The position numbers were made by a program, and so were the translations under genes. Below the pieces are notes generated by a model. It was not told the origin of the DNA and searched no databases. It saw only the letters and a list, made by a program, of their open reading frames with translations. From Sneathiella marina (GTDB taxonomy: Bacteria; Pseudomonadota; Alphaproteobacteria; Sneathiellales; Sneathiellaceae), in NCBI RefSeq assembly GCF_023746535.1, contig NZ_CP098747.1:4003216-4067215 (forward strand): 64,000 bases of DNA. The letters are read 5' to 3'. Positions 55,193 to 64,000 of this stretch are shown here, in pieces (the stretch's first letter is position 1; every line of letters starts with the position of its first letter).

Positions 55193-56146
55193 TCAAATTC
55201 CATCAAAAAGGGCAGTTGTCAGATATCTTTCCGCAAAAGAAGGAATAACAACAACAATGGTTTTGTCTACCATTTCAGGTCTATCAGCAATTTCCAACGC
55301 CGCCGCAACTGCGGCACCTGAAGAAATTCCGACTGGGATACCTTCCTCTCGTGCAACTTCCCGGGCAGTTTCAAACGCTGTTTCATTACCGATTGTCAAA
55401 ATTTCATCAATTAGGCTCTCATCGAGGTTTTTCGGAGAAAAACCCGCACCTATCCCTTGGATTTTATGAGGCCCAGGCTGTCCGCCGGAAAGGACCGGAC
55501 TATCTTCAGGCTCAACGGCGACAATTTTGATATTGCTGTCATGCTTCTTTAATACTGTGCCAACCCCAGTCAGGGTACCGCCGGTTCCCACTCCCATGAC
55601 AACCACATCCACCTTACCCTCTGTATCGGCCAGAATTTCCTCCGCTGTTGTAACTTTATGGATTGCCGGATTTGCAGGGTTTTCAAACTGCTGCGGAATT
55701 ACAGCGTCTCCAATTTCGTTTTTCAGTTCGTTCGCACGTGCGATCGCCCCGTTCATGCCTTTGGCGGCTTCGGTAAGTTCGAGATTTGCGCCAAGTAGCT
55801 TCAGCATTTTACGGCGCTCAATAGACATGCTTTCAGGCATTACGAGGGTCAGATTGTACCCCTTTGCCGCACAAACAAAGGCGAGCCCGATCCCCGTATT
55901 TCCGGATGTTGGTTCAATAATTGCCGTCTTCTCACCAATCAGCCCTGCATCTTCCATGGCTTCTATCATGGCGGAAGCAATGCGATCTTTTACTGACGCC
56001 AGCGGGTTAAAAAACTCCAGTTTAAGCAAAATATCTGCGCGGCTTTTCGTATTCTGTCCAACACGTTGGGTTCGTACAAGTGGTGTTCCGCCAACTGTGT
56101 CGATGACGCTATCATAAATTTTCCCCCTTGGAGCCTCAGTAGTCAT
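55193..56146 (-). CDS. cysK: Cysteine synthase A
   Basis: A 317-residue PLP enzyme: the Schiff-base Lys in [16 protein letters not shown], the substrate loop [13 protein letters not shown], the PLP-phosphate loop [12 protein letters not shown], and [16 protein letters not shown] near the end. It makes cysteine from O-acetylserine and sulfide. GGAAGAG precedes the ATG at 56146; an in-frame TTG at 56161 is less likely. It lies 25 bases downstream of an Rrf2 regulator, a linkage that suggests sulfur-responsive control. Confidence 0.95.
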   Translation of the reverse strand: MTTEAPRGKIYDSVIDTVGGTPLVRTQRVGQNTKSRADILLKLEFFNPLASVKDRIASAMIEAMEDAGLIGEKTAIIEPTSGNTGIGLAFVCAAKGYNLTLVMPESMSIERRKMLKLLGANLELTEAAKGMNGAIARANELKNEIGDAVIPQQFENPANPAIHKVTTAEEILADTEGKVDVVVMGVGTGGTLTGVGTVLKKHDSNIKIVAVEPEDSPVLSGGQPGPHKIQGIGAGFSPKNLDESLIDEILTIGNETAFETAREVAREEGIPVGISSGAAVAAALEIADRPEMVDKTIVVVIPSFAERYLTTALFDGI

Positions 56147-56171
56147 ATTTTTCTCTTCCAATTACATTTGC

Positions 56172-56621
56172 TTAAATATCAAAATCAGCGCGTGACGCTG
56201 CCATCTCATCCTGACAATTTACGTTGGCACGGCGGCACAAATCTTCAAGAGTCACAGAATCCAATTGCGCTAGCATTGACGCCTGAGCCTCGAGCCAAAG
56301 TGGCCCGACAACCAATTGACCAATGTCGGAAGAGAAAATTTGAGTGTCTTCATCCATATCCGCAGCGCTGATGGCTCTAATCACATCACCGGCTGTAATT
56401 CGGCGTCTTTCCCGTGCCAACCGGTACCCGCCACGAGGGCCCCGCACACCTTTCAAAATACCTGTATGCACCAACTGTTGCATCACTTGTTCCAAATATC
56501 TTTGAGGAATACCCTGACGCTGGGTAATTTCTTTCGATTGAACCGGATCCGGGCGGGCATTAAACGCAATATCTACAACAGCTTCCAGCGCATACAGCAT
56601 TTTTTTCGGTAAATGAAGCAT
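56172..56621 (-). CDS. Rrf2-family transcriptional regulator
   Basis: A 149-residue winged-helix regulator with the Rrf2 start (KKMLYALEAVVDIAF), the recognition helix region IPQRYLEQVMQQLVHTGIL and the wing VRGPRGGYRLARE. Only two Cys are present, close together (LCRRANVNC), not the three that hold the IscR cluster, so it looks more like a cysteine-metabolism type (CymR-like). The direct link to cysK supports that role. It starts two bases after the dut stop. Confidence 0.88.
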   Translation of the reverse strand: MLHLPKKMLYALEAVVDIAFNARPDPVQSKEITQRQGIPQRYLEQVMQQLVHTGILKGVRGPRGGYRLARERRRITAGDVIRAISAADMDEDTQIFSSDIGQLVVGPLWLEAQASMLAQLDSVTLEDLCRRANVNCQDEMAASRADFDI

Positions 56622-56623
56622 CT

Positions 56624-57088
56624 TCAGCTAGAACCCCCTGCAACACCTGTTGATCCAAACCCGCCTTCACCCCGGGCCGTTTCTCCTAGATTTTCCATTT
56701 CATGCCAGCCTGCCTGAATAACAGGTGATACTATCATTTGGGCGATGCGGTCACCGCGCTTTATATTAAACGTTTCTTCGCCTGTGTTCAGAAGGATAAT
56801 CCCCAATTCCCCGCGATAGTCGGCATCAATGGTTCCCGGGCTATTGGGCAAAGTAATGCCATTTTTTAGCGCCAATCCGGATCGCGGACGAATTTGTGCT
56901 TCAAACCCTTCAGGAAGGGCAATTTTCAGACCGGTAGGCACCAACGCCCGACCACCTGGCGGTATTTCAACTGTACCATCGACCGCCGCCCGTAAATCCA
57001 TACCGGCACTTTGCGGTGTTTCATAGCTTGGCAGCGGTAAGTCAAGATTATGGGGGAGGCGGGAAACTGAGATATTTACATTATTCAT
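56624..57088 (-). CDS. dut: dUTP diphosphatase
   Basis: A 154-residue trimeric dUTPase with all five motifs in order: [47 protein letters not shown] and the C-terminal [10 protein letters not shown]. It hydrolyses dUTP to dUMP, keeping uracil out of DNA and feeding dTTP synthesis. It overlaps the coaBC stop by four bases. Confidence 0.97.
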   Translation of the reverse strand: MNNVNISVSRLPHNLDLPLPSYETPQSAGMDLRAAVDGTVEIPPGGRALVPTGLKIALPEGFEAQIRPRSGLALKNGITLPNSPGTIDADYRGELGIILLNTGEETFNIKRGDRIAQMIVSPVIQAGWHEMENLGETARGEGGFGSTGVAGGSS

Positions 57089-58302
57089 GTGGACTTACTC
57101 TGAAAGAAATCTGAAATATGTGCTCCGAGTGTTCGGGCAACACCCTGCTTAGTTTGCTTTGGCCAGCTTTCAGTGGACGCTCCCTTGAGGAGAAAAACCT
57201 GATTTTCTTCTCCACCGAAGGTCCCCGTCGACGCGCTTACATCATTGGCAACGATCCAGTCGCATCCCTTTTTATCCAGCTTCGCTTTTCCATTCTCAAC
57301 AATATTCTCAGTCTCAGCAGCAAACCCAACGACAAGAGCGGGGCGATTAGACACGGACCCACTGATTGTCGCGAGAATATCAGGATTTTCAGTCAGGCTT
57401 AAATCCGGGAGGGCGCCTGCCTGCTTTTTTATCTTTTGTGAAGCTTCGTTATTTACGCGCCAATCTGCAACAGCGGCCGCAAATACAGCCGCATCAACAG
57501 GCAGCGTTTCTTCACATGCCACCAACATTTCTTGCGCTGATTCAACAGCCCTCAAGGTTACATTTTGACTTGCATCCAGTCGTGTCGGGCCTGAAATTAA
57601 AGTCACGTCAGCTCCTAATTCCGCGAGGGCATCAGCAATCGCATAGCCCTGTTTTCCAGAAGAGCGATTTGCGATATATCGAACAGGATCAATGGGTTCG
57701 TGGGTTGGCCCTGCAGTCACAAGAACTTTTCGCCCCCGTAGGGGCTTTGCGGAGTCAGACTCAAAAAAATCGTTAATGCTCTTGGCTATATGCTCTGGTT
57801 CAGATAAGCGTCCGGGGCCAAATTCTCCGCACGCCATATCACCATCATCCGGACCCACGACCCTAACGCCGTCATTTATCAGGGTTTGAAGGTTACGTTG
57901 TGTTGCAGGATGTTGCCACATGCGCACATTCATGGCGGGCGCAATCATCACAGGTTTGTCGGTTGCCAGAAGCGCAGTTGTGGCCAGATCTGACGCCATG
58001 CCTACGGCCATTTTCGACATCAGATCTGCGGTTGCCGGAGCGACAACCACTAAATCGGCGCTTCGGGACAATTGAATATGTCCCATTTCAGCTTCATCGG
58101 TGAGTGAAAATAAGTCAGTGTAAACCTTATTCCCAGACAATGACGCCACCGACAAGGGTGTTACAAATTCTTCAGCTGCCCGCGTCAGGATACAACGACA
58201 TCCTATGCCAAGTTTCGAAAGAAGCCGGATCAATTCGAGCGTTTTATAAGCCGCAATACCTCCTCCGATAATCAACAAAACAGATTTCTGTGAGTCATCC
58301 AC
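57085..58302 (-). CDS. coaBC: Bifunctional phosphopantothenoylcysteine decarboxylase/synthetase
   Basis: A 405-residue fusion. CoaC (about 1-185) has the FMN-binding GGGIAAYK region, the catalytic His in MGHIQLSR and the substrate motif PAMNVRMW. CoaB (about 190-400) has [28 protein letters not shown] and [10 protein letters not shown] followed by the conserved Lys. It makes 4'-phosphopantetheine, the coenzyme A precursor. First gene of the coaBC-dut-rrf2-cysK-moeB operon. Confidence 0.97.
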   Translation of the reverse strand: MDDSQKSVLLIIGGGIAAYKTLELIRLLSKLGIGCRCILTRAAEEFVTPLSVASLSGNKVYTDLFSLTDEAEMGHIQLSRSADLVVVAPATADLMSKMAVGMASDLATTALLATDKPVMIAPAMNVRMWQHPATQRNLQTLINDGVRVVGPDDGDMACGEFGPGRLSEPEHIAKSINDFFESDSAKPLRGRKVLVTAGPTHEPIDPVRYIANRSSGKQGYAIADALAELGADVTLISGPTRLDASQNVTLRAVESAQEMLVACEETLPVDAAVFAAAVADWRVNNEASQKIKKQAGALPDLSLTENPDILATISGSVSNRPALVVGFAAETENIVENGKAKLDKKGCDWIVANDVSASTGTFGGEENQVFLLKGASTESWPKQTKQGVARTLGAHISDFFQSKST

Positions 58303-58404
58303 GCGCGGTCCGCCCCTGTTTACTTATTTCACTTTTCTTTTATGTAAATAGAATAATAATCGCACCGCCGTAGCGCAAGCAATAATTGAACCCGTGCTGA
58401 AGGA

Positions 58405-60021
58405 CTAAAGCGCCAGCATAAGCAAGTATCCGGCAAATGCGCCTAAAACAGCACCCGTCACCATATAGACAGCTTTAATTCTGGAGATGCGGTATTCCTC
58501 TTCGGGCGATTCATGTATATGCCCGGCGGCTAGGTCGTCCCGTGTTTCGAGTTCTTCCAAAATCTTGTCGGCCCTGTTGACGATCGCCGGTATTTTCTTC
58601 AATAGCGCAAGGCCTTCATTAACGATTTGCGCCGCTTGCGCCTCGACCCCCATGTTTTCGCGCATCCAGTGCTCGACAGTCGGTTGCGCGACTTCCCAAA
58701 AATTGATCTTTGTATTGAGGCTTTGAGCAACGCCTTCTGCCGTAACCATCGTCTTTTGCAATAACAAAAGCTGAGGCTGCGTTTCCATCTCAAAGGTTTC
58801 AGTAATTTGAAACAACTGAACCAAAAGCCGGGCAATGGAAATTTCGTTCACCGGCCGGCCCAATATTGGTTCCCCTATGGAACGGCATGCTTGAGCAAAC
58901 GAATCCAGTGATTTATGAGGTGGCACGTAACCAGCCTCAAAATGAACTTCTGCCGCCCTGCGATAATCTCGGATCAGAAAAGCATAAAGCATTTCAGCCA
59001 TAAACAATCTAGTTTCCCGACTCATACGGCCCATGATGCCAAAATCGACGGCGACCAATTTTCCACCTTCGCTGACGAAAAGATTACCATGATGCATGTC
59101 CGCATGGAAAAACCCATCCCGCAAAACCTGGTGCAGAAAAACCCGAATTACATTTGCGGCAAGGGCATCCAGGTCATGGCCCGCCTCTATCAGCGCATCC
59201 TTATCGGAAATACTGATACCGTCTACACGACTTTGAGTCATCACCCGACGCGCCGTTCGCTGCCAATCAATTTCAGGTACCCCAAAATCCGGATCATCGG
59301 CAAAATTCTCGTCCATTTCGGAAGCCGCCGCCGCTTCCATTCGTAAATCCATTTCCAGTTCGACAGAATCCGCCATTGTCTCGACAATTTTGGTTAACCG
59401 TAAGCGTCGAAACCCTGGTTGATACCTTTCCGCCAGCCGAGCCAACCAGAAAAACAGCTGAAGATCCATCTCAAAGGCTTTTTCGATATCTGGTCGAAGT
59501 ATCTTCACGGCGACTTTTTTGGTTATTTCAAGGATTGCATCCGGATCATCTTCTGTCGGGGCGGGGGCGAACTCTCTTACTTTTGCGAAATGTACCTGGG
59601 CAATAGAAGCAGCTGCAACCGGCTCCGGGTCGAATTCAGTAAAAAGTTCTTCGAGACTTGTTTCCAATTCATACTCAATGGTCTCTTTGGCTTTTTCAAA
59701 CGAGAAGGGCGGCAATTTATCTCGCAGGTTCCCCAGATCCTGAGACACCTCTTCACCCAGTAAATCGGACCTAACCGACAGGGCCTGGCCTAGTTTTATA
59801 AAGCTCGGCCCCAGATCCTGCAGCGCATTTGCTAACCGTTGACCCTCACGTAATCCCTTGTTCTTCGATGCACCAACGGCAAAAACTGGAAGAATAAACC
59901 GGAAAAGCTTCACATAAAATGGCGCGCGTTCGAGATCCTCCAACAGGAACAAGGCGTCATGGCGCGCTAACGTACGGGCAATAAATAGAAGGCGGCGGCA
60001 GTTGTTGATGATCCGGATCAC
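58405..60021 (-). CDS. ubiB: Ubiquinone biosynthesis regulatory protein kinase UbiB
   Basis: A 538-residue member of the ABC1/ADCK atypical kinase family: the family-specific FIKLGQALSVRSDLLGEE (KxGQ motif), the Lys in KVAVKILRPDIEKAF, HADMHHGNLFV and VAVDFGIMGR, then one or two C-terminal membrane segments. It supports ubiquinone synthesis. The start is placed at the GTG at 60021, with GAGAGG nine bases upstream and just past the ubiE stop; longer upstream frames would run deep into ubiE. Confidence 0.93.
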   Translation of the reverse strand: MIRIINNCRRLLFIARTLARHDALFLLEDLERAPFYVKLFRFILPVFAVGASKNKGLREGQRLANALQDLGPSFIKLGQALSVRSDLLGEEVSQDLGNLRDKLPPFSFEKAKETIEYELETSLEELFTEFDPEPVAAASIAQVHFAKVREFAPAPTEDDPDAILEITKKVAVKILRPDIEKAFEMDLQLFFWLARLAERYQPGFRRLRLTKIVETMADSVELEMDLRMEAAAASEMDENFADDPDFGVPEIDWQRTARRVMTQSRVDGISISDKDALIEAGHDLDALAANVIRVFLHQVLRDGFFHADMHHGNLFVSEGGKLVAVDFGIMGRMSRETRLFMAEMLYAFLIRDYRRAAEVHFEAGYVPPHKSLDSFAQACRSIGEPILGRPVNEISIARLLVQLFQITETFEMETQPQLLLLQKTMVTAEGVAQSLNTKINFWEVAQPTVEHWMRENMGVEAQAAQIVNEGLALLKKIPAIVNRADKILEELETRDDLAAGHIHESPEEEYRISRIKAVYMVTGAVLGAFAGYLLMLAL

Positions 60022-60034
60022 GCGCAAAGCCCTC

Positions 60035-60796
60035 TCACAATCGCCAGCCTGAATGCAGGGCTGCAATTCCACCGGACAAACGTCTATATTTGACCTGATG
60101 AAAGCCCGCCTCAACGATCATTTCCGCAAAACGGTCCGCATCTGGGAATTTCCGGATACTCTCAACCAAATATTCGTATGATTCCTTGTCTTTTGCCACC
60201 AACCGTCCAATTTCAGGGAGCAATTTAAAGGAGTAAAAATCATAGACATCCTTCAATATTGCCGCCTCTACCGTGCTGAATTCAAGACATAGAAACCGGC
60301 CTCCAGGCTTCAGAACCCGCTTTGCCTCCCGCAATGCCAGCGGAATATCCGTCACGTTTCGAATACCAAATGCAATGGTATAGGCATCAACAGACTTATC
60401 CGGTAAGGGCAGGGACTGGGCATCACCATTTACCCAATCAAGTCCAGAAAGCCGGCCCTGGTCAATCGCCCTGTCCTGGCCCACGCTAAGCATGGCATGA
60501 TTGATATCAAGCACTGTAACAGTGCCATCTCCTTTGACTTTGTCGAGAAACCGAAAAGCGATGTCGCCTGTCCCGCCGGCAACATCTAGAAGATGATGCC
60601 CGGCCCTCGGCATAAGCCAGTCGATCATTGCCGTCTTCCATAAGCGATGCACACCAGCGCTCATCAAATCATTCATCACATCGTAGTTTTCAGCAACACT
60701 GTCAAAGACGCCGCGTACAAGCCCTGCCTTTTCATCAGTTGGGACTTGCTTAAACCCGAAATGGGTGCTGTCGGAAGAATTTTCTGAGGGTGCCAC
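60035..60796 (-). CDS. ubiE: Ubiquinone/menaquinone C-methyltransferase
   Basis: A 253-residue class I SAM methyltransferase: [20 protein letters not shown] at the start, [16 protein letters not shown] (SAM site), [26 protein letters not shown] and a C-terminal [13 protein letters not shown] that is usual for UbiE. It methylates the ring in ubiquinone synthesis. The GTG at 60796 is preferred because GGTGG precedes it; other starts upstream give a non-family extension. Divergent from mutM. Confidence 0.95.
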   Translation of the reverse strand: MAPSENSSDSTHFGFKQVPTDEKAGLVRGVFDSVAENYDVMNDLMSAGVHRLWKTAMIDWLMPRAGHHLLDVAGGTGDIAFRFLDKVKGDGTVTVLDINHAMLSVGQDRAIDQGRLSGLDWVNGDAQSLPLPDKSVDAYTIAFGIRNVTDIPLALREAKRVLKPGGRFLCLEFSTVEAAILKDVYDFYSFKLLPEIGRLVAKDKESYEYLVESIRKFPDADRFAEMIVEAGFHQVKYRRLSGGIAALHSGWRL

Positions 60797-60888
60797 AGGA
60801 ACCACCAAGCAATATATGAAAAACAATGCCTCTGTTTCGTCGAAATAAGAGCATAGCGCAAGCGACAATTTAAGGCTACTGTCCCGCT

Positions 60889-61719
60889 ATGCCAGAATTA
60901 CCTGAAGTTGAAACCGTTTGTCGCGGCCTGGAACAGGCTCTTGTTGGCGACAAATTCGAGAAAATTACACTGCGGCGGGAGAATTTACGTTTTCCGTTTG
61001 CGCTAAATTTTGCCGAAGCACTTGAAGCAAAGAAAATTATCAGTCTGCGTCGGCGCGCCAAATATATCCTGATGACGCTGGAAGACGGTACGGTCATGAT
61101 CGGACATCTGGGAATGTCAGGCAGTTTTCGGATTGATCAGGGGATCGTCAGCGAATATGAAAAACACGATCACATAGTCTTTCATACAGAAAACGGGATC
61201 ACTGTCCGCTACCACGATCCGCGCCGTTTCGGTTTTATGATGCTGACAAATACCGATGAGATGGACAAGCATCCTCAACTTGCGAACATCGGACCGGAGC
61301 CCCTGGGAAATGAATTCGGCGGGCCCCAACTGGCAGAACGGCTGGCCGGACGCGCCGCACCTGTAAAAACTGCTCTTCTTGATCAGAAAGTTGTCGCGGG
61401 CATTGGCAATATATATGCATGTGAAGCGTTGTTCCGCTCTCATATTTCTCCCAAACGGAAAAGCAGCACGATAAAGGGAAAGCGCGCAGATTTACTGGCA
61501 GAGGCTGTCCGTCACGTTCTGAATGAAGCAATCGCCTCAGGCGGATCAACCCTTCGAAATTACAGCCAGACGTCCGGCGAACTTGGCTATTTCCAACATC
61601 GCTTTCAAGTCTATGATAAAGAAGGATCAGATTGCCCCAATGAAATGTGCAGCGGGTCGGTAAAGCGGCTCATTCAATCGGGCCGGTCAACATTTTATTG
61701 CCCTTCCTGCCAACGATAA
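60889..61719 (+). CDS. mutM: Formamidopyrimidine-DNA glycosylase
   Basis: A 276-residue Fpg: catalytic Pro2 and Glu3 in MPELPEVETVCRGLE, the Lys in the sheet (SLRRRAKYILM), the helix-two-turn-helix region (LLDQKVVAGIGNIYACEALF) and a C-terminal zinc finger (CPNEMC and CPSC). It removes 8-oxoguanine and formamidopyrimidines. Confidence 0.98.
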   Translation: MPELPEVETVCRGLEQALVGDKFEKITLRRENLRFPFALNFAEALEAKKIISLRRRAKYILMTLEDGTVMIGHLGMSGSFRIDQGIVSEYEKHDHIVFHTENGITVRYHDPRRFGFMMLTNTDEMDKHPQLANIGPEPLGNEFGGPQLAERLAGRAAPVKTALLDQKVVAGIGNIYACEALFRSHISPKRKSSTIKGKRADLLAEAVRHVLNEAIASGGSTLRNYSQTSGELGYFQHRFQVYDKEGSDCPNEMCSGSVKRLIQSGRSTFYCPSCQR

Positions 61720-61848
61720 GTATCAAAAACTAACGAGAAGCCCGTCTATAATTCTGGACAAACGGATGTTTGCACGGATAATAACCGGAGAATTTCATCG
61801 GGCTCCCAAGTCGGGGCTGTAAAATCAATAAAGAACAGGAACGAAACC

Positions 61849-62625
61849 ATGGCGTATAGTCATATTGCAGTAGATATCAAGGGATCCGTTGGTGTGATCC
61901 GCCTTGACCGCCCAAAGGCGTTGAATGCCCTTTGTGCAGAACTTTTTATGGAACTAGATGAAGCATTAAACGGGTTTGAAGCCGACGATGCGATCGGCGC
62001 AGTTGTCTTGACAGGATCAAATAAGGCCTTTGCTGCGGGTGCTGACATAAAAGAGATGCAGACGAAGACCTATATGGATGTCTACAAAAAGAACTTTCTT
62101 ACCGGATGCGAAGAGCGGGTCGATACAAGCCGTAAACCAATCATTGCCGCAGTTGCGGGCTACGCATTGGGCGGCGGCTGCGAGCTTGCGATGATGTGTG
62201 ATTTTATCCTGGCGGCCGACAACGCTCAGTTCGGCCAACCGGAAATCAAGCTTGGTACGATTCCGGGGATGGGCGGAACCCAGCGCCTAACCAGGTTTGT
62301 AGGCAAGTCAAAGGCGATGGAGATGTGCTTAACGGGCCGGATGATGGGGGCCGAAGAAGCAGAACGTTCGGGACTGGTTAGTCGCATTGTGCCCCTTGAT
62401 GATTTAGTGGATGAGGCTATCAATGTCGCCAGCTCAATTGCCGAGCTGTCACAACCCATTGTCATGATGTGTAAGGAGAGCGTAAAAAAATCCTACGAAA
62501 CAACTCTGGCCGAGGGAATCATGTTCGAGAGGCGGGTTTTTCATTCTACTTTTTCAACAGAAGATCAAAAGGAAGGCATGTCTGCATTTGCGGAAAAACG
62601 GACACCTGACTTCAAAAATTGCTAG
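61849..62625 (+). CDS. Enoyl-CoA hydratase
   Basis: A 258-residue crotonase: KALNALCAELFMEL, the oxyanion-hole segment FAAGADIKEM, ALGGGCELAMMCD and the catalytic Glu pair in the PEIKLGTIPGMGGTQRL region. It hydrates trans-2-enoyl-CoA in beta-oxidation. It lies between mutM and rpsT, a common alphaproteobacterial order. Confidence 0.94.
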   Translation: MAYSHIAVDIKGSVGVIRLDRPKALNALCAELFMELDEALNGFEADDAIGAVVLTGSNKAFAAGADIKEMQTKTYMDVYKKNFLTGCEERVDTSRKPIIAAVAGYALGGGCELAMMCDFILAADNAQFGQPEIKLGTIPGMGGTQRLTRFVGKSKAMEMCLTGRMMGAEEAERSGLVSRIVPLDDLVDEAINVASSIAELSQPIVMMCKESVKKSYETTLAEGIMFERRVFHSTFSTEDQKEGMSAFAEKRTPDFKNC

Positions 62626-62713
62626 TCGGCCTACGGAAAGAGGGACAATTAGCCCCAATTTCAGAAAAAGAACCGATTTTTCACTAATCTCGTCGTCAAA
62701 CGGTATTCTTATG

Positions 62714-62742
62714 TTGACTGCGGTTTCCTCGCTCGTTATAAC
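62714..62742 (+). promoter_or_regulatory. Sigma70-type promoter of rpsT
   Basis: TTGACT (62714-62719), a 17-base spacer and TATAAC (62737-62742), about 39 bases before the rpsT start. The -35 and -10 both match the consensus closely. Confidence 0.75.
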
Positions 62743-62780
62743 CCGGCTTCCGAATTTCGAAGCTAAAAGACAGGATTGTC

Positions 62781-63047
62781 ATGGCGCATCATAAATCTGC
62801 ACTAAAGCGCATCCGGCAGACAGACGTCCGGACCGAACGTAACCGGGCTCGTCGTAGCCGTATACGCACCTTTGTTAAAAAGGTAGAAACCGCCGTCACC
62901 GAAGGTGATCAGGCAAAAGCCAATGAAGCTCTGCGTGTCGCGCAGTCTGAATTGAGCCGGGGCGTTGTTAAAGGCGTGTACAAAAAGAACACGGCCTCAA
63001 GAAAGATTTCTCGTCTGAATGCTCAGGTGAAAGCACTTTCTGCGTAG
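62781..63047 (+). CDS. rpsT: 30S ribosomal protein S20
   Basis: An 88-residue basic protein: [17 protein letters not shown] at the start, a mid-part VKKVETAV and the C-terminal [19 protein letters not shown], all typical of S20. It binds 16S rRNA early in 30S assembly. It has its own promoter and terminator. Confidence 0.98.
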   Translation: MAHHKSALKRIRQTDVRTERNRARRSRIRTFVKKVETAVTEGDQAKANEALRVAQSELSRGVVKGVYKKNTASRKISRLNAQVKALSA

Positions 63048-63069
63048 CAACGCATCCCAAAAAAGAATC

Positions 63070-63104
63070 AAGCCGTTTCCATTTTTGGATTACGGCTTTT
63101 TTTT
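63070..63104 (+). terminator. Rho-independent terminator after rpsT
   Basis: AAGCCGT (63070-63076) pairs with ACGGCTT (63092-63098), followed by a T-run to about 63104. It lies about 23 bases after the rpsT stop. Confidence 0.92.
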
Positions 63105-63553
63105 CGACTTTTGAGAAAATTTAACGGCCAAAAACATGTGATTCATCTAGTGTTTTTTACCAGTTAAAGTCGCCACTGTTAGATCGGTCACTACATCTTG
63201 TAGGTCAAGATTTTGTTTGATCAATTTCCAAATTTATTTTTGATATTCCCGTCTGCACTCTATTGCGTGCGGATAAAGCTTGATATTAGTCTTGTCGAAT
63301 TGGGAGTGAAGCATCGTACTAACCTGTTGGCTGGAAATTGATGTTCAAGGGCATTAAAGCTCTCGAATGCGTATAGTGGTCCATAATTGGCGGCATCTGT
63401 AATTTAGCCGTTTGGAGCGCGCAAATCGTCAATTTACCGTCTCCGTTGGAATGGTAAAAGTCTAACAACTTTCCCCGGGTTCGCCGAATTCGGAGGGAAA
63501 GCCAATAACAGCTTTTGGCAAAGCGACATTGTGACAGGAAAGGAAGAAGACAT
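63105..63553. other. Intergenic region between rpsT and the rhodanese gene
   Basis: About 450 bases without a gene that I can support. I looked for DnaA boxes (TTATNCACA) and an AT-rich unwinding stretch, because rpsT often precedes dnaA in Alphaproteobacteria, and found none. AGGAAG near 63541 is the ribosome site of the rhodanese gene. Confidence 0.5.
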
Positions 63554-64000
63554 ATGGCAAATGGGGGCGTATCGAGCAAGCCTGATGGCTATGCTGGCGA
63601 TATCACGGTACAGGAAGCTTGGCAAATGCTTGAGAATAATCCTAACGCGCTGCTAATTGATGTCAGAACCAACGCCGAGTGGGCCTATGTTGGGCTTCCG
63701 GATTTATCGTCACTCGGAAAACGTGTTGAACCGATTTCCTGGGTATTATTTCCCGATATGTCCCCGAACGTAAATTTTGTAAATGAGCTTGAAGCCTGTC
63801 AGTCAGATAAGGACGCGCCAATGATATTTTTGTGCCGCTCCGGTGTCCGGTCAATTGCGGCAGCCAAAAGCGCGACAATGGCGGGCTATCACAACAGCTA
63901 CAACATTCTTGAGGGCTTTGAAGGAAATACTGATGCCGACGGCCATCGTGGAACGACAGGCGGCTGGAAAGCTGCCAATTTGAGATGGGTACAAAGCTGA
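63554..64000 (+). CDS. Rhodanese-like domain protein
   Basis: A 148-residue single rhodanese domain: ALLIDVRTNAEWAYVGLPDL (start of the fold) and the active-site loop FLCRSGVRSIAAA with the catalytic Cys. A last helix region GWKAANLRW follows. It may carry sulfane sulfur; the partner is unknown. The ATG at 63554 has AGGAAG upstream; an in-frame start at 63515 adds 13 basic residues. The stop codon is the last three bases of the window. Confidence 0.9.
   Translation: MANGGVSSKPDGYAGDITVQEAWQMLENNPNALLIDVRTNAEWAYVGLPDLSSLGKRVEPISWVLFPDMSPNVNFVNELEACQSDKDAPMIFLCRSGVRSIAAAKSATMAGYHNSYNILEGFEGNTDADGHRGTTGGWKAANLRWVQS

Noticed and set aside
63105..63553. Replication origin next to rpsT
   Set aside because: No TTATNCACA boxes or clear AT-rich unwinding element were found.

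Overview
The window comes from a chromosome of an alphaproteobacterium. I infer this from the conserved order chvI-chvG-hprK-rapZ-EIIA-HPr-ahcY, the run ahcY-histidine kinase-tsaE-amgK-murU-addB-addA-trxA, the short HPr kinase without an N-terminal domain, and AddAB in place of RecBCD. The genus cannot be fixed from sequence alone. Two different kinds of DNA are joined here: an AT-richer exopolysaccharide (EPS) region (about 1-28,000) and a dense housekeeping region (about 28,000-64,000).

EPS region. It holds ManC (cut by the left edge), a Wzx-type flippase, two tandem CelD/BcsL-like acyltransferases, a GT2 glycosyltransferase, an OafA-type O-acyltransferase with an SGNH domain, a signal-peptide beta-helix protein, a NodB-type deacetylase, a FemAB-like transferase, an O-antigen ligase/polymerase-like membrane protein, a 1029-residue duplicated beta-helix/VCBS protein that looks like a type I secretion substrate, a GMC oxidoreductase, an SDR, an exosortase fused to EpsI, a BY-kinase, a Wzz/GumC protein, a polyprenyl-phosphate sugar transferase and a VanZ protein. 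Together they describe a Wzx/Wzy-type EPS that is started by the sugar transferase, flipped, polymerised under Wzz/BY-kinase control, and acylated and deacetylated. At least two beta-helix proteins probably bind or remodel it outside the cytoplasm. A decayed IS3-family transposase lies between the SDR and the exosortase.

Housekeeping region. It starts with a Dus-type tRNA-dihydrouridine synthase, AMP nucleosidase, an alpha/beta hydrolase and thioredoxin. It continues with AddA/AddB recombination, MurU/AmgK peptidoglycan recycling, TsaE, a PAS histidine kinase and AhcY. A nitrogen-PTS/ChvGI block (HPr, EIIA, RapZ, HprK, ChvG, ChvI) follows, then HugZ, PckA, a lone LivH-type permease, a small lipoprotein and an AEC transporter. 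A compact operon coaBC-dut-rrf2-cysK-moeB lies downstream of ubiE-ubiB. MutM, enoyl-CoA hydratase, ribosomal protein S20 and a rhodanese close the window.

Regulatory signals that can be read: a sigma70-like promoter plus a 9-bp inverted repeat resembling an ArsR/SahR operator before ahcY, promoters before rpsT and trxA, six clear hairpin terminators, and a terminator-like hairpin directly against the start of pckA. No tRNA, rRNA, CRISPR array, intact insertion sequence or recognisable oriC was found.
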